This document shows positions 8,674 to 16,623 of a DNA stretch of 51,132 nt, in pieces. Origin of the DNA: Planctomycetaceae bacterium (lineage in GTDB: Bacteria; Planctomycetota; Phycisphaerae; Phycisphaerales; SM1A02); contig JAJTGK010000007.1 of NCBI GenBank assembly GCA_021297815.1, forward strand, positions 1 to 51,132. Direction: 5' to 3'. A program made the translations under genes and the position numbers. Within the stretch, counting starts at the first letter, position 1. Every line of letters starts with the position of its first letter. The notes beneath the pieces are model-generated. The model was not told the DNA's origin, did no database searches, and worked only from the letters and a program-made list of their open reading frames with translations.

Positions 8674-10842
8674 ATGCCTCGAACCCTGCGGCTTGCCGCG
8701 GTTTTTGCCGCGTCGTGCGTCTCCGCCTGCACCTCGACCTGCGCGCTCGCGCAGACCTACACGCCGTTCAAGGAGCTGCCTGGCCACGAGCTCGTGCGCC
8801 GCATGCAGAGCGCGATGGGCGGCATCGGCGAGGGCGGCACCGCGGGCGATGTGCGCTGGAGTGCCGACGCGCGCACGATGTGGTTCGAGAAGGACGGCTG
8901 GAAGACGCTCGATCTCACGACGGGCGCCATCGCCAGCGCGCAAGGCGAGCCGCCCGAGTCGGCGAAGCCGTCGAAGGAGCAGCGCAACGGCCGCGGCGAG
9001 CGCCGCCCGCCGCGCGGCCGTCAGTTCACGACCTCGAACAGCCCCGACGGCAACTGGACCGCTGTCAGCGAGAAGGGCAACCTCTTTCTCGACGCGAAGG
9101 AAGGCGGCGAGCGCAAGGCCGTCACCACCGACGGCAACGACGACATCAAGTACGGGCAGGCGTCGTGGGTCTACGGCGAGGAACTCGACCAGACCACCGC
9201 GATGTGGTGGAGCCCCGACTCGCGCTTCCTTGCGTTCTACCGATTCGACGAATCGAAGGTGAAGGACTTCTACATTCTCGGCGGCTGGACCGAGGCGAAC
9301 ACGCGCGTATTGAGCGAGGCGTACCCGAAGCCAGGGGCCGCGAATCCCACCGCGGCGCTCATGATCCATGAGATCGCGACAGGCAAGACCGTCGCCGTCG
9401 ACAGCTTCAGCGCGAAGTCGGGCGCGGCCGAGGGCGTCGAGTACTACCTCTTCAATGTGCGATGGACGCCCGACGGCAGCGAGCTGATCTACTCGCGCAC
9501 GCCGCGGCGCCAGGATGTGCTCGATGTGCTCGCCGCGAGCCCGCTCACGGGCGAATCGCGCCTCGTCGTGCAGGAGAAGCAGGACACCTGGCAGCACAAC
9601 CGCCCGCTGATGCGGTTCCTCGCCGATGGCAAGCGCTTCATCTGGGAATCGGAGAAGACGGGATTCAAGCGCTACGAGCTGCGTTCGCTCGACGGGTCGC
9701 TCGTCGCCGCGCTCACCGAGCCCGACTCGCCCGTCGACGCGATCGTCGCGCTCGATGAGGATGCGGGCGTTCTCTGGTACACCGCGTGGAGCGGCGATGT
9801 GGCCGTGCAGCAGCAACTGCACCGCGCGAAGCTTGACGGCTCGGGCTCGATGCGCATCACGACGGGCGACTTCCACCATTCGAACTACCGCATCTCGCCC
9901 GATGGAGGCGCGGTGGTCGCGACCGCGCAGACCATGCGCGTGCCGCGCCACGACCTCGTGTACATGCTCGACGACGCGCCCGCGGCGGGCCCGCGCGTGG
10001 CGGCGCTCGGCGAGGGAAGCACGAACGGCTTCGCCACGCACGGCCTCACGCCGAGCGAGCTCTTCACCTGCAAGGCCGCCGACGGCGAGACCACGCTCTA
10101 CGGCAAGATCCAGTTCCCGCCCGCCTTCGACCCCGCGCGCAAGTACCCCGTGGTCGTCGAGACCTACGGCGGGCCGACCGTGCGGCTCGTGACCGATTCG
10201 TTCGACGCGGGCGACGCGAACACCGCGCTCGGCTTCCTGCTCGTCACCGTCGACAACCGCGGCACGCCGCACCGCGGAAAGGCCTTCGAAAGCGCGGCGT
10301 ATCTCAGGCTCGGCGTCGTCGACGCCGACGACCAGGCCGCGGCCGTGCAGCACCTCGCGGCCACGCGGCCCTATGTCGACGGCACGCGCGTCGGCATCAC
10401 GGGCCACAGCTACGGCGGCTACATGAGCGCGATCTGCGTGATCCGCCGCGGCGATGTGTTCCATGCCGCCGTCGCGGGCGCACCGCCCACCGACTGGCGG
10501 CAGTACGACACCATCTACACCGAGCGCTACATGCGCACGCCGCAGGAGAACGCCGAAGGCTACGACGCGGGCAGTTGCGTGAAGCAGGCGGGGAAGCTCA
10601 CGGGCAAGCTGCTCCTCCTGCACGGCATGATGGACGACAATGTGCATCCGAACAACACCTTCGAGCTCGCGCACGCGCTGCAGTCGATCAACAGGCCGTT
10701 CTCGATGATGCTCTTCCCGAACTCCGACCACGGCATCTGGAGCCCCGCGAACGAAAGCGTGAAGTGGTCGTTCTTCATCGAGGCGCTGAAGCCCGAGGCT
10801 CCCGCGTGGGGCGCGGCGGCGAACGAAGGGGGTGCGCCGTGA
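8674..10842 (+). CDS. Exported dipeptidyl-peptidase IV-type serine peptidase (family S9)
   Basis: A 722-residue prolyl-oligopeptidase-family enzyme with an N-terminal signal (RLAAVFAASCVSACTSTCALA), so probably periplasmic or outer-membrane associated. A beta-propeller DPPIV_N domain (about 80-480) is followed by an alpha/beta-hydrolase domain. The triad is visible: Ser579 in GHSYGGYM, Asp654 in MMDDNVHP and His686 in SDHGIW. The paired glutamates 169-170 in WVYGEEL match the DPP4 residues that anchor the free substrate N-terminus, which supports dipeptide release from Xaa-Pro/Ala ends. Its stop codon overlaps the murQ GTG start by 4 bp, which suggests translational coupling. An arginine-rich insertion near 105-125 is unusual for the family. 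Confidence 0.93.
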   Translation: MPRTLRLAAVFAASCVSACTSTCALAQTYTPFKELPGHELVRRMQSAMGGIGEGGTAGDVRWSADARTMWFEKDGWKTLDLTTGAIASAQGEPPESAKPSKEQRNGRGERRPPRGRQFTTSNSPDGNWTAVSEKGNLFLDAKEGGERKAVTTDGNDDIKYGQASWVYGEELDQTTAMWWSPDSRFLAFYRFDESKVKDFYILGGWTEANTRVLSEAYPKPGAANPTAALMIHEIATGKTVAVDSFSAKSGAAEGVEYYLFNVRWTPDGSELIYSRTPRRQDVLDVLAASPLTGESRLVVQEKQDTWQHNRPLMRFLADGKRFIWESEKTGFKRYELRSLDGSLVAALTEPDSPVDAIVALDEDAGVLWYTAWSGDVAVQQQLHRAKLDGSGSMRITTGDFHHSNYRISPDGGAVVATAQTMRVPRHDLVYMLDDAPAAGPRVAALGEGSTNGFATHGLTPSELFTCKAADGETTLYGKIQFPPAFDPARKYPVVVETYGGPTVRLVTDSFDAGDANTALGFLLVTVDNRGTPHRGKAFESAAYLRLGVVDADDQAAAVQHLAATRPYVDGTRVGITGHSYGGYMSAICVIRRGDVFHAAVAGAPPTDWRQYDTIYTERYMRTPQENAEGYDAGSCVKQAGKLTGKLLLLHGMMDDNVHPNNTFELAHALQSINRPFSMMLFPNSDHGIWSPANESVKWSFFIEALKPEAPAWGAAANEGGAP

Positions 10843-11741
10843 AGCTGCCGTCCGACCGGTCGCATGTCGCGACGGAGCAGCGCCACGACGAGTCGCGCGC
10901 GCTCGACGCGCTTGGCACCGACGATGTGGTGCTGCTGCTTGCGCGCGACCAGCGCCGCGCGGTCGAGGCGGTCGAGCGTGCGGCGGGGGAGATCGCGCGG
11001 TTCGCCGATCTTGCGGCCGAGGCGCTGCGCGTGGGAGGGCGGCTCGTGTACGCGGGCGCGGGCACGAGCGGGCGGCTCGGCGTGCTCGATGCCAGCGAGT
11101 GTCCGCCGACATTCCGCAGCGATCCGTCGCAGGTCGTCGGGATCATCGCGGGCGGCGATTCGGCGCTGCGTCGTTCGAGCGAGGGACGCGAGGACGAACC
11201 CGAGGGGATCGCCGAGGAATTCGCGCGGCTCGGCCTCGGGGCAAAGGATGTGTTCCTGGGCATCGCCGCGGGTGGGACGACGCCGTATGTGCTCGGTGCG
11301 CTGCGCCTCGCGAAGGAGCGGGGGGCGGGCACGGGGCTCCTCACCTGCGCGCCGCATGTCGAGCCCGAGTGCTGCGATGTGCGCATCGTGCTTGCGACAG
11401 GCGCCGAGATCCTGACGGGTTCGACGCGGCTCAAGGCGGGCACGGCGACGAAGATCGCGCTCAACGCGATCACCACGGCGATGTTCGTGCGGCTCGGCAA
11501 GACCTACGGAAACCTGATGGTCGATCTCGCCGCGACGAACGACAAGCTCGTCGACCGCGCGGTGCGCATCTACCGCGAGTTCTTTCCCGAGGATTCGCGC
11601 GAGGCCGCGCACGCGCAGCTCATGGCCGCGGGCGGCATGCTGAAGACCGCGATCGTGATGCGCGCGCGCGGCGTGTCGAAGATCGACGCCGAGCGCGACC
11701 TTGCGGCGCACGATGGATCGCTGCGCGCCGTAATCGGGTGA
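10839..11741 (+). CDS. murQ: N-acetylmuramic acid 6-phosphate etherase
   Basis: Cleaves the lactyl ether of MurNAc-6-phosphate to give GlcNAc-6-phosphate and D-lactate in peptidoglycan recycling. The 300-residue protein has the SIS-domain phosphosugar motif GAGTSGRLG (73-81) and DASECPPTF, with the glutamate at 87 in the position of the catalytic acid. It also carries a second conserved stretch, KAGTATKIALN. The GTG start at 10839 overlaps the preceding peptidase stop as GTGA and gives the normal N-terminus. It is the last gene of the plus-strand run and is followed by the 73-bp repeat and a terminator-like hairpin. No MurNAc kinase (anmK/murK) or MurP transporter is next to it, although the nearby PfkB kinase is of unknown substrate. 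Confidence 0.95.
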   Translation: MKLPSDRSHVATEQRHDESRALDALGTDDVVLLLARDQRRAVEAVERAAGEIARFADLAAEALRVGGRLVYAGAGTSGRLGVLDASECPPTFRSDPSQVVGIIAGGDSALRRSSEGREDEPEGIAEEFARLGLGAKDVFLGIAAGGTTPYVLGALRLAKERGAGTGLLTCAPHVEPECCDVRIVLATGAEILTGSTRLKAGTATKIALNAITTAMFVRLGKTYGNLMVDLAATNDKLVDRAVRIYREFFPEDSREAAHAQLMAAGGMLKTAIVMRARGVSKIDAERDLAAHDGSLRAVIG

Positions 11742-11770
11742 ACTTCCCGCGCGCGACACGCGCTGCACGA

Positions 11771-11880
11771 ATCGTCGGGCTTCGCCCGCCGCGTCGAACC
11801 GAGATCGTTGGATCTCGCGACCCAGTAGCTTCGCACTGGGCACCCGCCGCGCAAGGCGCGGCGGCGTCGAGCCGAGATCG
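11771..11880. repeat. Second locus of the 73-bp palindromic repeat
   Basis: A copy of the repeat seen at 3.0-3.3 kb. The unit begins GAACCGAGATCGTTGGATC at 11796, and its head GAGCCGAGATCG recurs at 11869, again 73 bp on. The leading hairpin is degenerate here, the CCCAGT..ACTGGG hairpin is present, and the GC-rich hairpin is CCGCCGCGC-AAG-GCGCGGCGG. It lies just after murQ, between convergent genes, as expected for intergenic REP-type elements. Confidence 0.85.
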
Positions 11881-11890
11881 CACAAAACGC

Positions 11891-11920
11891 ACACGACGCG
11901 CCCTCGCGGACGCGTCGTGT
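11891..11920. terminator. Stem-loop downstream of murQ
   Basis: A perfect 10-bp stem ACACGACGCG / CGCGTCGTGT with a 10-nt loop, located between the convergent murQ and HU genes. No clear T-run follows on either strand, so its termination activity is inferred from position. Confidence 0.5.
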
Positions 11921-11950
11921 GAGTGGGTACTCGCGGTGTTTTGCGAAGAT

Positions 11951-11978
11951 GCGTGAGCCGCGTTCCAGCGGCTCACGC
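11951..11978. terminator. Strong stem-loop at the 3' end of the HU gene
   Basis: A perfect 11-bp stem GCGTGAGCCGC / GCGGCTCACGC with a 6-nt loop, starting 16 bp beyond the HU stop codon on the minus strand. On that strand the hairpin is followed by ATCTTCGC rather than a full U-tract. It is probably the HU terminator and may act in both directions. Confidence 0.6.
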
Positions 11979-11993
11979 GAAGGTCGCAAAACC

Positions 11994-12326
11994 TCAGATC
12001 GAGTCGTTGAGGCCCTTCATCGCGCGGATGCGGACCTTGCGGCTCGCAGGCTTCGCCTTGATGGTGATCTCCTCGCCGGTGAAGGGGTTCTTGCCCTTGC
12101 GCGCCTTGGTGGCGGGCTTGTTCACCGTGCGCATCTTCGCGAGACCGAAGAGGTTGAAGGTGCCGCAACCCTTCTTGCCGAGGTCGGCCTTCATCATCTC
12201 GGTGAGGGTGTCGAACACCGACACGACCTGCTTGCGGGTCAGACCCGACACGGTCGAGATGTCCTTGTAGATGGAACCCTTGGTGCGGACCTTGCTGGCG
12301 GCGGTGATCTTGATCTTGCTGGCCAT
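11994..12326 (-). CDS. HU/IHF-like nucleoid protein
   Basis: A 110-residue basic protein of the HU family, which bends DNA and compacts the nucleoid. The N-terminal helical part includes SGLTRKQVVSVFDTLTEMM (27-45). GTFNLFGLAKM corresponds to the HU GTFxxxxR region, and the arm is RKGKNPFTGEEITIKA. The segment ending KVRIRAMKGLNDS closes the fold. It is about 20 residues longer than E. coli HU, with a lysine-rich N-terminal extension (SKIKITAASKVRTKGS). The start at 12326 has an upstream AAAGGA at a spacing of about 9-10. It has its own promoter and 5' leader hairpin (separate entries) and is transcribed convergently with murQ. Whether it behaves as HU or IHF cannot be told from sequence. Confidence 0.9.
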   Translation of the reverse strand: MASKIKITAASKVRTKGSIYKDISTVSGLTRKQVVSVFDTLTEMMKADLGKKGCGTFNLFGLAKMRTVNKPATKARKGKNPFTGEEITIKAKPASRKVRIRAMKGLNDSI

Positions 12327-12354
12327 GTTGGCGGAATCCTTTCGTGCCTTGTGA

Positions 12355-12373
12355 GACAGGCTCCCTGCCTGTC
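12355..12373 (-). promoter_or_regulatory. Hairpin in the HU mRNA leader
   Basis: GACAGGC-TCCCT-GCCTGTC forms a perfect 7-bp stem about 30 nt upstream of the HU start codon, between the predicted promoter and the ribosome-binding site. It could stabilise the transcript or tune translation. The function is inferred. Confidence 0.45.
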
Positions 12374-12384
12374 GATTTCATGTG

Positions 12385-12413
12385 AAAATAAAGGGGTCGG
12401 ACCTTCGGCGCAA
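12385..12413 (-). promoter_or_regulatory. Predicted sigma-70-type promoter of the HU gene
   Basis: On the minus strand, TTGCGC (12413-12408) and TATTTT (12390-12385) are separated by exactly 17 nt, in the most AT-rich patch of this part of the window. The predicted start of transcription leaves a leader of about 50 nt that includes the 12355-12373 hairpin. Confidence 0.45.
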
Positions 12414-12508
12414 GGCCGTCGACACCGAAAAATGCCTAGAAACACGATGTTTTTCGCCATCGGAGCGATTTCCCTATGTTTTCAGGGGTTTCCGACTGCC
12501 GAGCGCCC

Positions 12509-13351
12509 TCAGTCGAGGAAGGCCGAAGGCTTGCGCGGAGGCTGCGCATCCAAGCGGCCGGGGACCGCCAGCGTGGGCTGCGTGCGCGCGAGCCGAGCCA
12601 CGGAAAGCCTGAATTCGCCGACCGGCACCGCCGTTCCCGGCTCCATGCGCTTCCGGAACCAGCGCTTTCCATCGAGGATCAGGCCGCCCTCGCAGCCTGC
12701 ATCGACGAGCGACCAGTGCTGCGCGCCGAGCGCAAGCACGCAGTGCACCGACGACACCGACGGGTGGTGGATCTGCAGGTCGCAGCATGCCGCGCGGCCC
12801 ACCAGGATCCTCGGAACACCGCCCGCCTTGCGTGACGCGGCGCCCGTGAGGTCGGCGCACAGCACCACCGCGCCACTTGCGTCGGTCAGCACCAGCACCT
12901 CGGCGGGCGCAGGCTGCGGCTCGAACTCGGGATCCGACGGGTCGCGCTCGATCGCAAGCGTCGCCCGCGCCGCCGCCGTACCAGCACTCGGCGTCGGAGG
13001 CGTCGCGTCGATCGGCGCTCCGCCCGCGCCCGCACCCGCGAGCCAAAGGTACATCTCGCCGATCTTGACCCATGCCTCGGGCGCGAACACCGCGAACCGC
13101 GTGGGCCCTTCCTCGGTCTCAAGCCCCTCGAGCGATCCCGTGTCGGCGATGCACCATCGGCCGCCCGCACAGAAGACCAGCGCATGCTTGTGGCTGACCG
13201 ACGGATCGCTGAGCACGAAGTCGCACTGCGTCTCGCGCCCGATCCAGTACGCACGCGTCGGATCGAGCGCCCCTTGGGCGATCGTCCGTCCGTCGGCGGT
13301 CGAGATCAGCAGCTGGTTCACAGTGCGCGGAGGATAGTCGACGATTCCCAT
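12509..13351 (-). CDS. Protein with two FHA domains
   Basis: A 280-residue soluble protein with two forkhead-associated domains, which bind phosphothreonine peptides. The first has GRE (38-40) and SVSHKHA (51-57). The second has GRAACCD (185-191) and SVSSVHC (198-204). These are the usual GR and SxxH signatures of the binding loops. A low-complexity Pro/Ala linker (about 105-150) joins them. No kinase or phosphatase gene is adjacent, so the partner is unknown; planctomycetes have many Ser/Thr kinases. It lies 182 bp upstream of the HU gene on the same strand. The start at 13351 is the first methionine and fits the onset of conserved sequence. Confidence 0.82.
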   Translation of the reverse strand: MGIVDYPPRTVNQLLISTADGRTIAQGALDPTRAYWIGRETQCDFVLSDPSVSHKHALVFCAGGRWCIADTGSLEGLETEEGPTRFAVFAPEAWVKIGEMYLWLAGAGAGGAPIDATPPTPSAGTAAARATLAIERDPSDPEFEPQPAPAEVLVLTDASGAVVLCADLTGAASRKAGGVPRILVGRAACCDLQIHHPSVSSVHCVLALGAQHWSLVDAGCEGGLILDGKRWFRKRMEPGTAVPVGEFRLSVARLARTQPTLAVPGRLDAQPPRKPSAFLD

Positions 13352-13407
13352 GTGGAAGTTGCCCGGGATCGGCCCGCGCCGCCGCCGCGCCGCTCACGCG
13401 CGCGCGT

Positions 13408-14628
13408 TCAGCGGCCGCTCACAGGCGCCCGTCCCACGGAGTGATACGCAAACCCGCGCTCCTCCATGGCCTGGCGCTTGTACAGATTTCGCCCGTCGAA
13501 CACGAGCCTCGACGGCAGCAGGGCCGCCACGCGGTCGAAGTCTGGCGCGCGGAACTCGTTCCACTCGGTGCAGATCACGAGCGCATCGGCACCCTCGAGC
13601 GCGTGGTACATGTCCTTCGCGTGCTCGACCTCGGGGAACTCCTTGCCGAGGTTCTCGAGCGCCACGGGGTCGAACGCGCGCACCTTGGCGCCCGCGGCCA
13701 CAGCCATCTTCATCAGGCTGATCGACGGCGCCTCGCGGATGTCGTCGGTGCGCGGCTTGAAGGCCACGCCCCAGAACGCGAGCCGCTTGCCCTTCAGGTC
13801 CTTGCCGAACACGCCTTCGATCTTCGTCCAGAAGTGGCGTCGCTGCGCCTGGTTCACGCGGTGCACCGCGGCGTTCAGCTCGCAATCGAAGCCGATCGCC
13901 TTGCCCATCGAGACGACCGCGAGCGTGTCCTTCGGGAAGCACGAGCCGCCGTAGCCAAGGCCCGGGTACAGGAACTGGTTTCCAATGCGCTTGTCGGCGC
14001 ACATGCCCTCGCGCACGCTCGTGATGTTCGCGCCGTAGCGCTCGCACAGGTTCGCCATCTCGTTGATGAACGAGATCTTGCAGGCAAGCATCGCGTTCGA
14101 CGCGTACTTCACCATCTCGGCCGAACGCACATCCATGATGTAGATCGGGTTGCCCTGGCGCACGAACGGCTCGTACAGCTCGCGCATCACCGCCGCGGCA
14201 TGGTCGCTCTCGACGCCGCACACCACGCGGTCGGGCTTCATGAAGTCGTTGATCGCATCGCCTTCCTTCAGGAACTCGGGGTTGTCGGCGATGTGGAACG
14301 GCAGCTTCGACTTCGACGCGATCAGGTCGCGCACCTTGTGGCTCGTGCCGACGGGCACGGTGCTCTTCACCACGACCGTCTTCGGCGCGGCGGTCGGGCC
14401 GATCGCGTTGATCGCGTCGGCGATGTCGGCCGCGACCTTGAGCACATACTGCAGGTCGGCGCTGCCGTCCTCATCGCTCGGCGTACCCACGCAGATGAAG
14501 ATGACATCGGCGTGTCGGTACGCCTCCAGCTTGTCGGTCGTGAACGACAGACGCCCCGAACCCGCGTTGCGCACGATCATCTCGGAGAGTCCAGGCTCGT
14601 AGATCGGGCTCTCGCCGCGGCGGAGCAT
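13408..14628 (-). CDS. ugd: UDP-glucose 6-dehydrogenase, 5' end damaged
   Basis: Oxidises UDP-glucose to UDP-glucuronate with two NAD+, for surface polysaccharide synthesis. The body is convincing: FICVGTPSDEDG (44-55), STVPVGTS (89-96), NPEFLKEGDA, the catalytic Cys230 in GGSCFPKD and WGVAFKPRTDDIRE. The first in-frame methionine begins MLRRGESPIYEPG, which normally lies some 50-60 residues into the enzyme. Upstream the frame still reads GNHVVCLDVDQRKIE back to a stop at 14716-14718. The Rossmann glycine motif GxGYVGL and a start codon are missing; remnants resembling GT-Y and LFTG suggest several small deletions. As it stands the protein should not bind NAD+. It is either a decayed gene or an assembly error. 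Confidence 0.85.
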   Translation of the reverse strand: MLRRGESPIYEPGLSEMIVRNAGSGRLSFTTDKLEAYRHADVIFICVGTPSDEDGSADLQYVLKVAADIADAINAIGPTAAPKTVVVKSTVPVGTSHKVRDLIASKSKLPFHIADNPEFLKEGDAINDFMKPDRVVCGVESDHAAAVMRELYEPFVRQGNPIYIMDVRSAEMVKYASNAMLACKISFINEMANLCERYGANITSVREGMCADKRIGNQFLYPGLGYGGSCFPKDTLAVVSMGKAIGFDCELNAAVHRVNQAQRRHFWTKIEGVFGKDLKGKRLAFWGVAFKPRTDDIREAPSISLMKMAVAAGAKVRAFDPVALENLGKEFPEVEHAKDMYHALEGADALVICTEWNEFRAPDFDRVAALLPSRLVFDGRNLYKRQAMEERGFAYHSVGRAPVSGR

Positions 14629-14767
14629 CTCGATCTTGCGCTGGTCGACATCGAGGCAGACAACATGGTTGCCCGTAAACAGGCGTAGGTCCCGCGCTCT
14701 CGCGGGTTTGGCACTCTAGCGTCCCCATGAAAGGGGACCCGTTGGATCGGCTACGACGGCCTGCACC

Positions 14768-15247
14768 TCAAGCCGACCGCTCGAGTTCGAGCAGCGTCCG
14801 CTTGACTTCGGAGAGCGCCCCTGAGGTATCGCCCGAATAACCGCCTTGGCCATCGGCCGCCACGATCCGGTGGCACGGCACGAGCACGGGCAGCGGGTTC
14901 CGGCGCAGCGCCTGCCCCACGGCCCGCGCGCCGCCTCGACCGAGGCCGAGCCGTTCCGCGAGGGCGCCATAGGTCTCGGTGCGTCCGCGGGGCACGGCCC
15001 TGCATGCGGTCCAAACACGCCGCTGGAACGCCGTTCCCGCGCCGACTGGAAAGCCCGGCAGCCTCGATTCGTCTCCTGCGAGCGCGCGTCGGAGCGCGTC
15101 GGCGAGCCCGACCGCCTCGGCGTCTTCCCGCGACGCGGCCTCGACGCCATGGGGCGAGACGCTCCATTCCGCCACGAGCGCGCCATGTCGACGGCCCACC
15201 ACGAGCCTTCCTGCAGGGCAATCGATCACGGTGGCCTGCTGCCGCAT
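14768..15247 (-). CDS. ogt: Methylated-DNA--protein-cysteine methyltransferase
   Basis: A suicide DNA-repair protein that transfers the alkyl group from O6-methylguanine to its own cysteine. The acceptor Cys125 sits in LVPCHRIVA, preceded by the helix-turn-helix and arginine-finger region [14 protein letters not shown]. The 159-residue size matches stand-alone Ogt/MGMT proteins without an Ada domain. The start MRQQATVID at 15247 is chosen because the open frame upstream is only antisense to glyA. Its start codon is 33 bp from the divergent glyA start. It ends about 50 bp from the damaged 5' end of the UDP-glucose dehydrogenase; that short gap holds two small perfect hairpins. Confidence 0.92.
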   Translation of the reverse strand: MRQQATVIDCPAGRLVVGRRHGALVAEWSVSPHGVEAASREDAEAVGLADALRRALAGDESRLPGFPVGAGTAFQRRVWTACRAVPRGRTETYGALAERLGLGRGGARAVGQALRRNPLPVLVPCHRIVAADGQGGYSGDTSGALSEVKRTLLELERSA

Positions 15248-15280
15248 GGCCGCAGCGTACCGTCGACTACCATCCGCACC

Positions 15281-16618
15281 ATGACTCCAGCGACCGCCGT
15301 TCCGTCGTCTGCCCGCGCCATGCCTGCGGGCTTCCCCGCCGACATCCCGCTCGACCCGATGTCGGTCGACCTGCTCGCCATGCTCGAGCGCTACGACCCC
15401 GCGGCCGCGCGCCTCTTCGCGCAGGAAGCCGAGCGCCAGGCGACCACGCTCGAGCTGATCGCGAGCGAGAACCATGTCTCGACCGAGGTCATGCACGCCG
15501 TCGGCTCGTGGCTCACCAACAAGTACGCCGAGGGCTACCCGGGCAAGCGCTACTACGGCGGCTGCGAGTTCCACGATCGTATCGAGGACCTCGCGCGCGA
15601 CCGCGCGAAGCAGCTCTTCGGCTGCAAGTTCGCGAATGTCCAGCCGCACTGCGGCGCGAACGCGAACACCGCGACCTTCATGGCGATGTGCGACCCGGGC
15701 GACACGATCCTGTCGCTCCCGATCAAGTCGGGCGGCCACCTCTCGCACGGCCTCAAGGTGAACTTCTCGGGCACCTTCTACAAGATCGCCGAGTACGACC
15801 TCGATGCGCAGTCGGAGCTCCTGAACTACGACGAGATCGCGCGCATCGCCCGCGAAACCAAGCCGAAGATGATCATCTGCGGCTACTCGGCGTATCCGCG
15901 CACGATCGACTTCGCGCGCTTCCGCGCGATCGCCGACGAGGTCGGCGCCGTGCTCATGGCCGACATCGCGCACATCGCGGGCCTTGTCGCCACGGGCGTG
16001 CATCCGTCGCCATTCCCGCACGCGCATGTGGTGACCACGACGACCCACAAGACCCTGCGCGGCCCGCGCGGCGGCCTGATCCTGACCAACGACGAGGAGA
16101 TCGCGAAGAAGATCGACCGCAAGGTGTTCCCAGGTACGCAGGGCGGCCCGCTCATGCATGTGATCGGCGCGAAGGCGATCGCGTTCGGCGAGGCGCTCAA
16201 GCCCGAGTTCAAGGCGTACTGCCAGCAGGTCGTGAAGAACGCGCAGGCGCTCGCCGCGGGCCTCGTGAAGCGCGGCTACCGCCTCTGCTCGGGCGGCACC
16301 GACAACCATCTCATGCTCGTCGACCTGCGCGCTCGCGCGGCCGACCTCACGGGCGCCGATGCCGAGAAGTGGCTCGAGAAGGCGGGAATCATCGTCAACA
16401 AGAACGGCATTCCGAACGACCCACGCTCGCCGATGATCACGAGCGGCCTGCGCCTCGGCACGCCCGCGCTCACCACGCGCGGCCTGAAGGAAGCCGAGAT
16501 GGAAGCCGTCGCCGCGTGGATCGACCGCGTGCTCGGTTCGTCGGGCGACGCCGCGACGATCGTCGAGGTCCGCGGCGAGATCCGCGCATTCTGCGCCCGT
16601 TTCCCGCTGTTCCACTAA
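15281..16618 (+). CDS. glyA: Serine hydroxymethyltransferase
   Basis: A PLP enzyme interconverting serine plus tetrahydrofolate with glycine plus methylene-tetrahydrofolate. The PLP lysine is K257 in [23 protein letters not shown] (59-67), [14 protein letters not shown] (81-94) and [14 protein letters not shown] are all intact. At 445 residues it is slightly longer than E. coli GlyA because of about 25 extra N-terminal residues. The start at 15281 is the first ATG after the divergent ogt gene. A membrane-protein gene follows after 5 bp and is probably co-transcribed. Confidence 0.97.
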   Translation: MTPATAVPSSARAMPAGFPADIPLDPMSVDLLAMLERYDPAAARLFAQEAERQATTLELIASENHVSTEVMHAVGSWLTNKYAEGYPGKRYYGGCEFHDRIEDLARDRAKQLFGCKFANVQPHCGANANTATFMAMCDPGDTILSLPIKSGGHLSHGLKVNFSGTFYKIAEYDLDAQSELLNYDEIARIARETKPKMIICGYSAYPRTIDFARFRAIADEVGAVLMADIAHIAGLVATGVHPSPFPHAHVVTTTTHKTLRGPRGGLILTNDEEIAKKIDRKVFPGTQGGPLMHVIGAKAIAFGEALKPEFKAYCQQVVKNAQALAAGLVKRGYRLCSGGTDNHLMLVDLRARAADLTGADAEKWLEKAGIIVNKNGIPNDPRSPMITSGLRLGTPALTTRGLKEAEMEAVAAWIDRVLGSSGDAATIVEVRGEIRAFCARFPLFH

Positions 16619-16623
16619 GCGCG

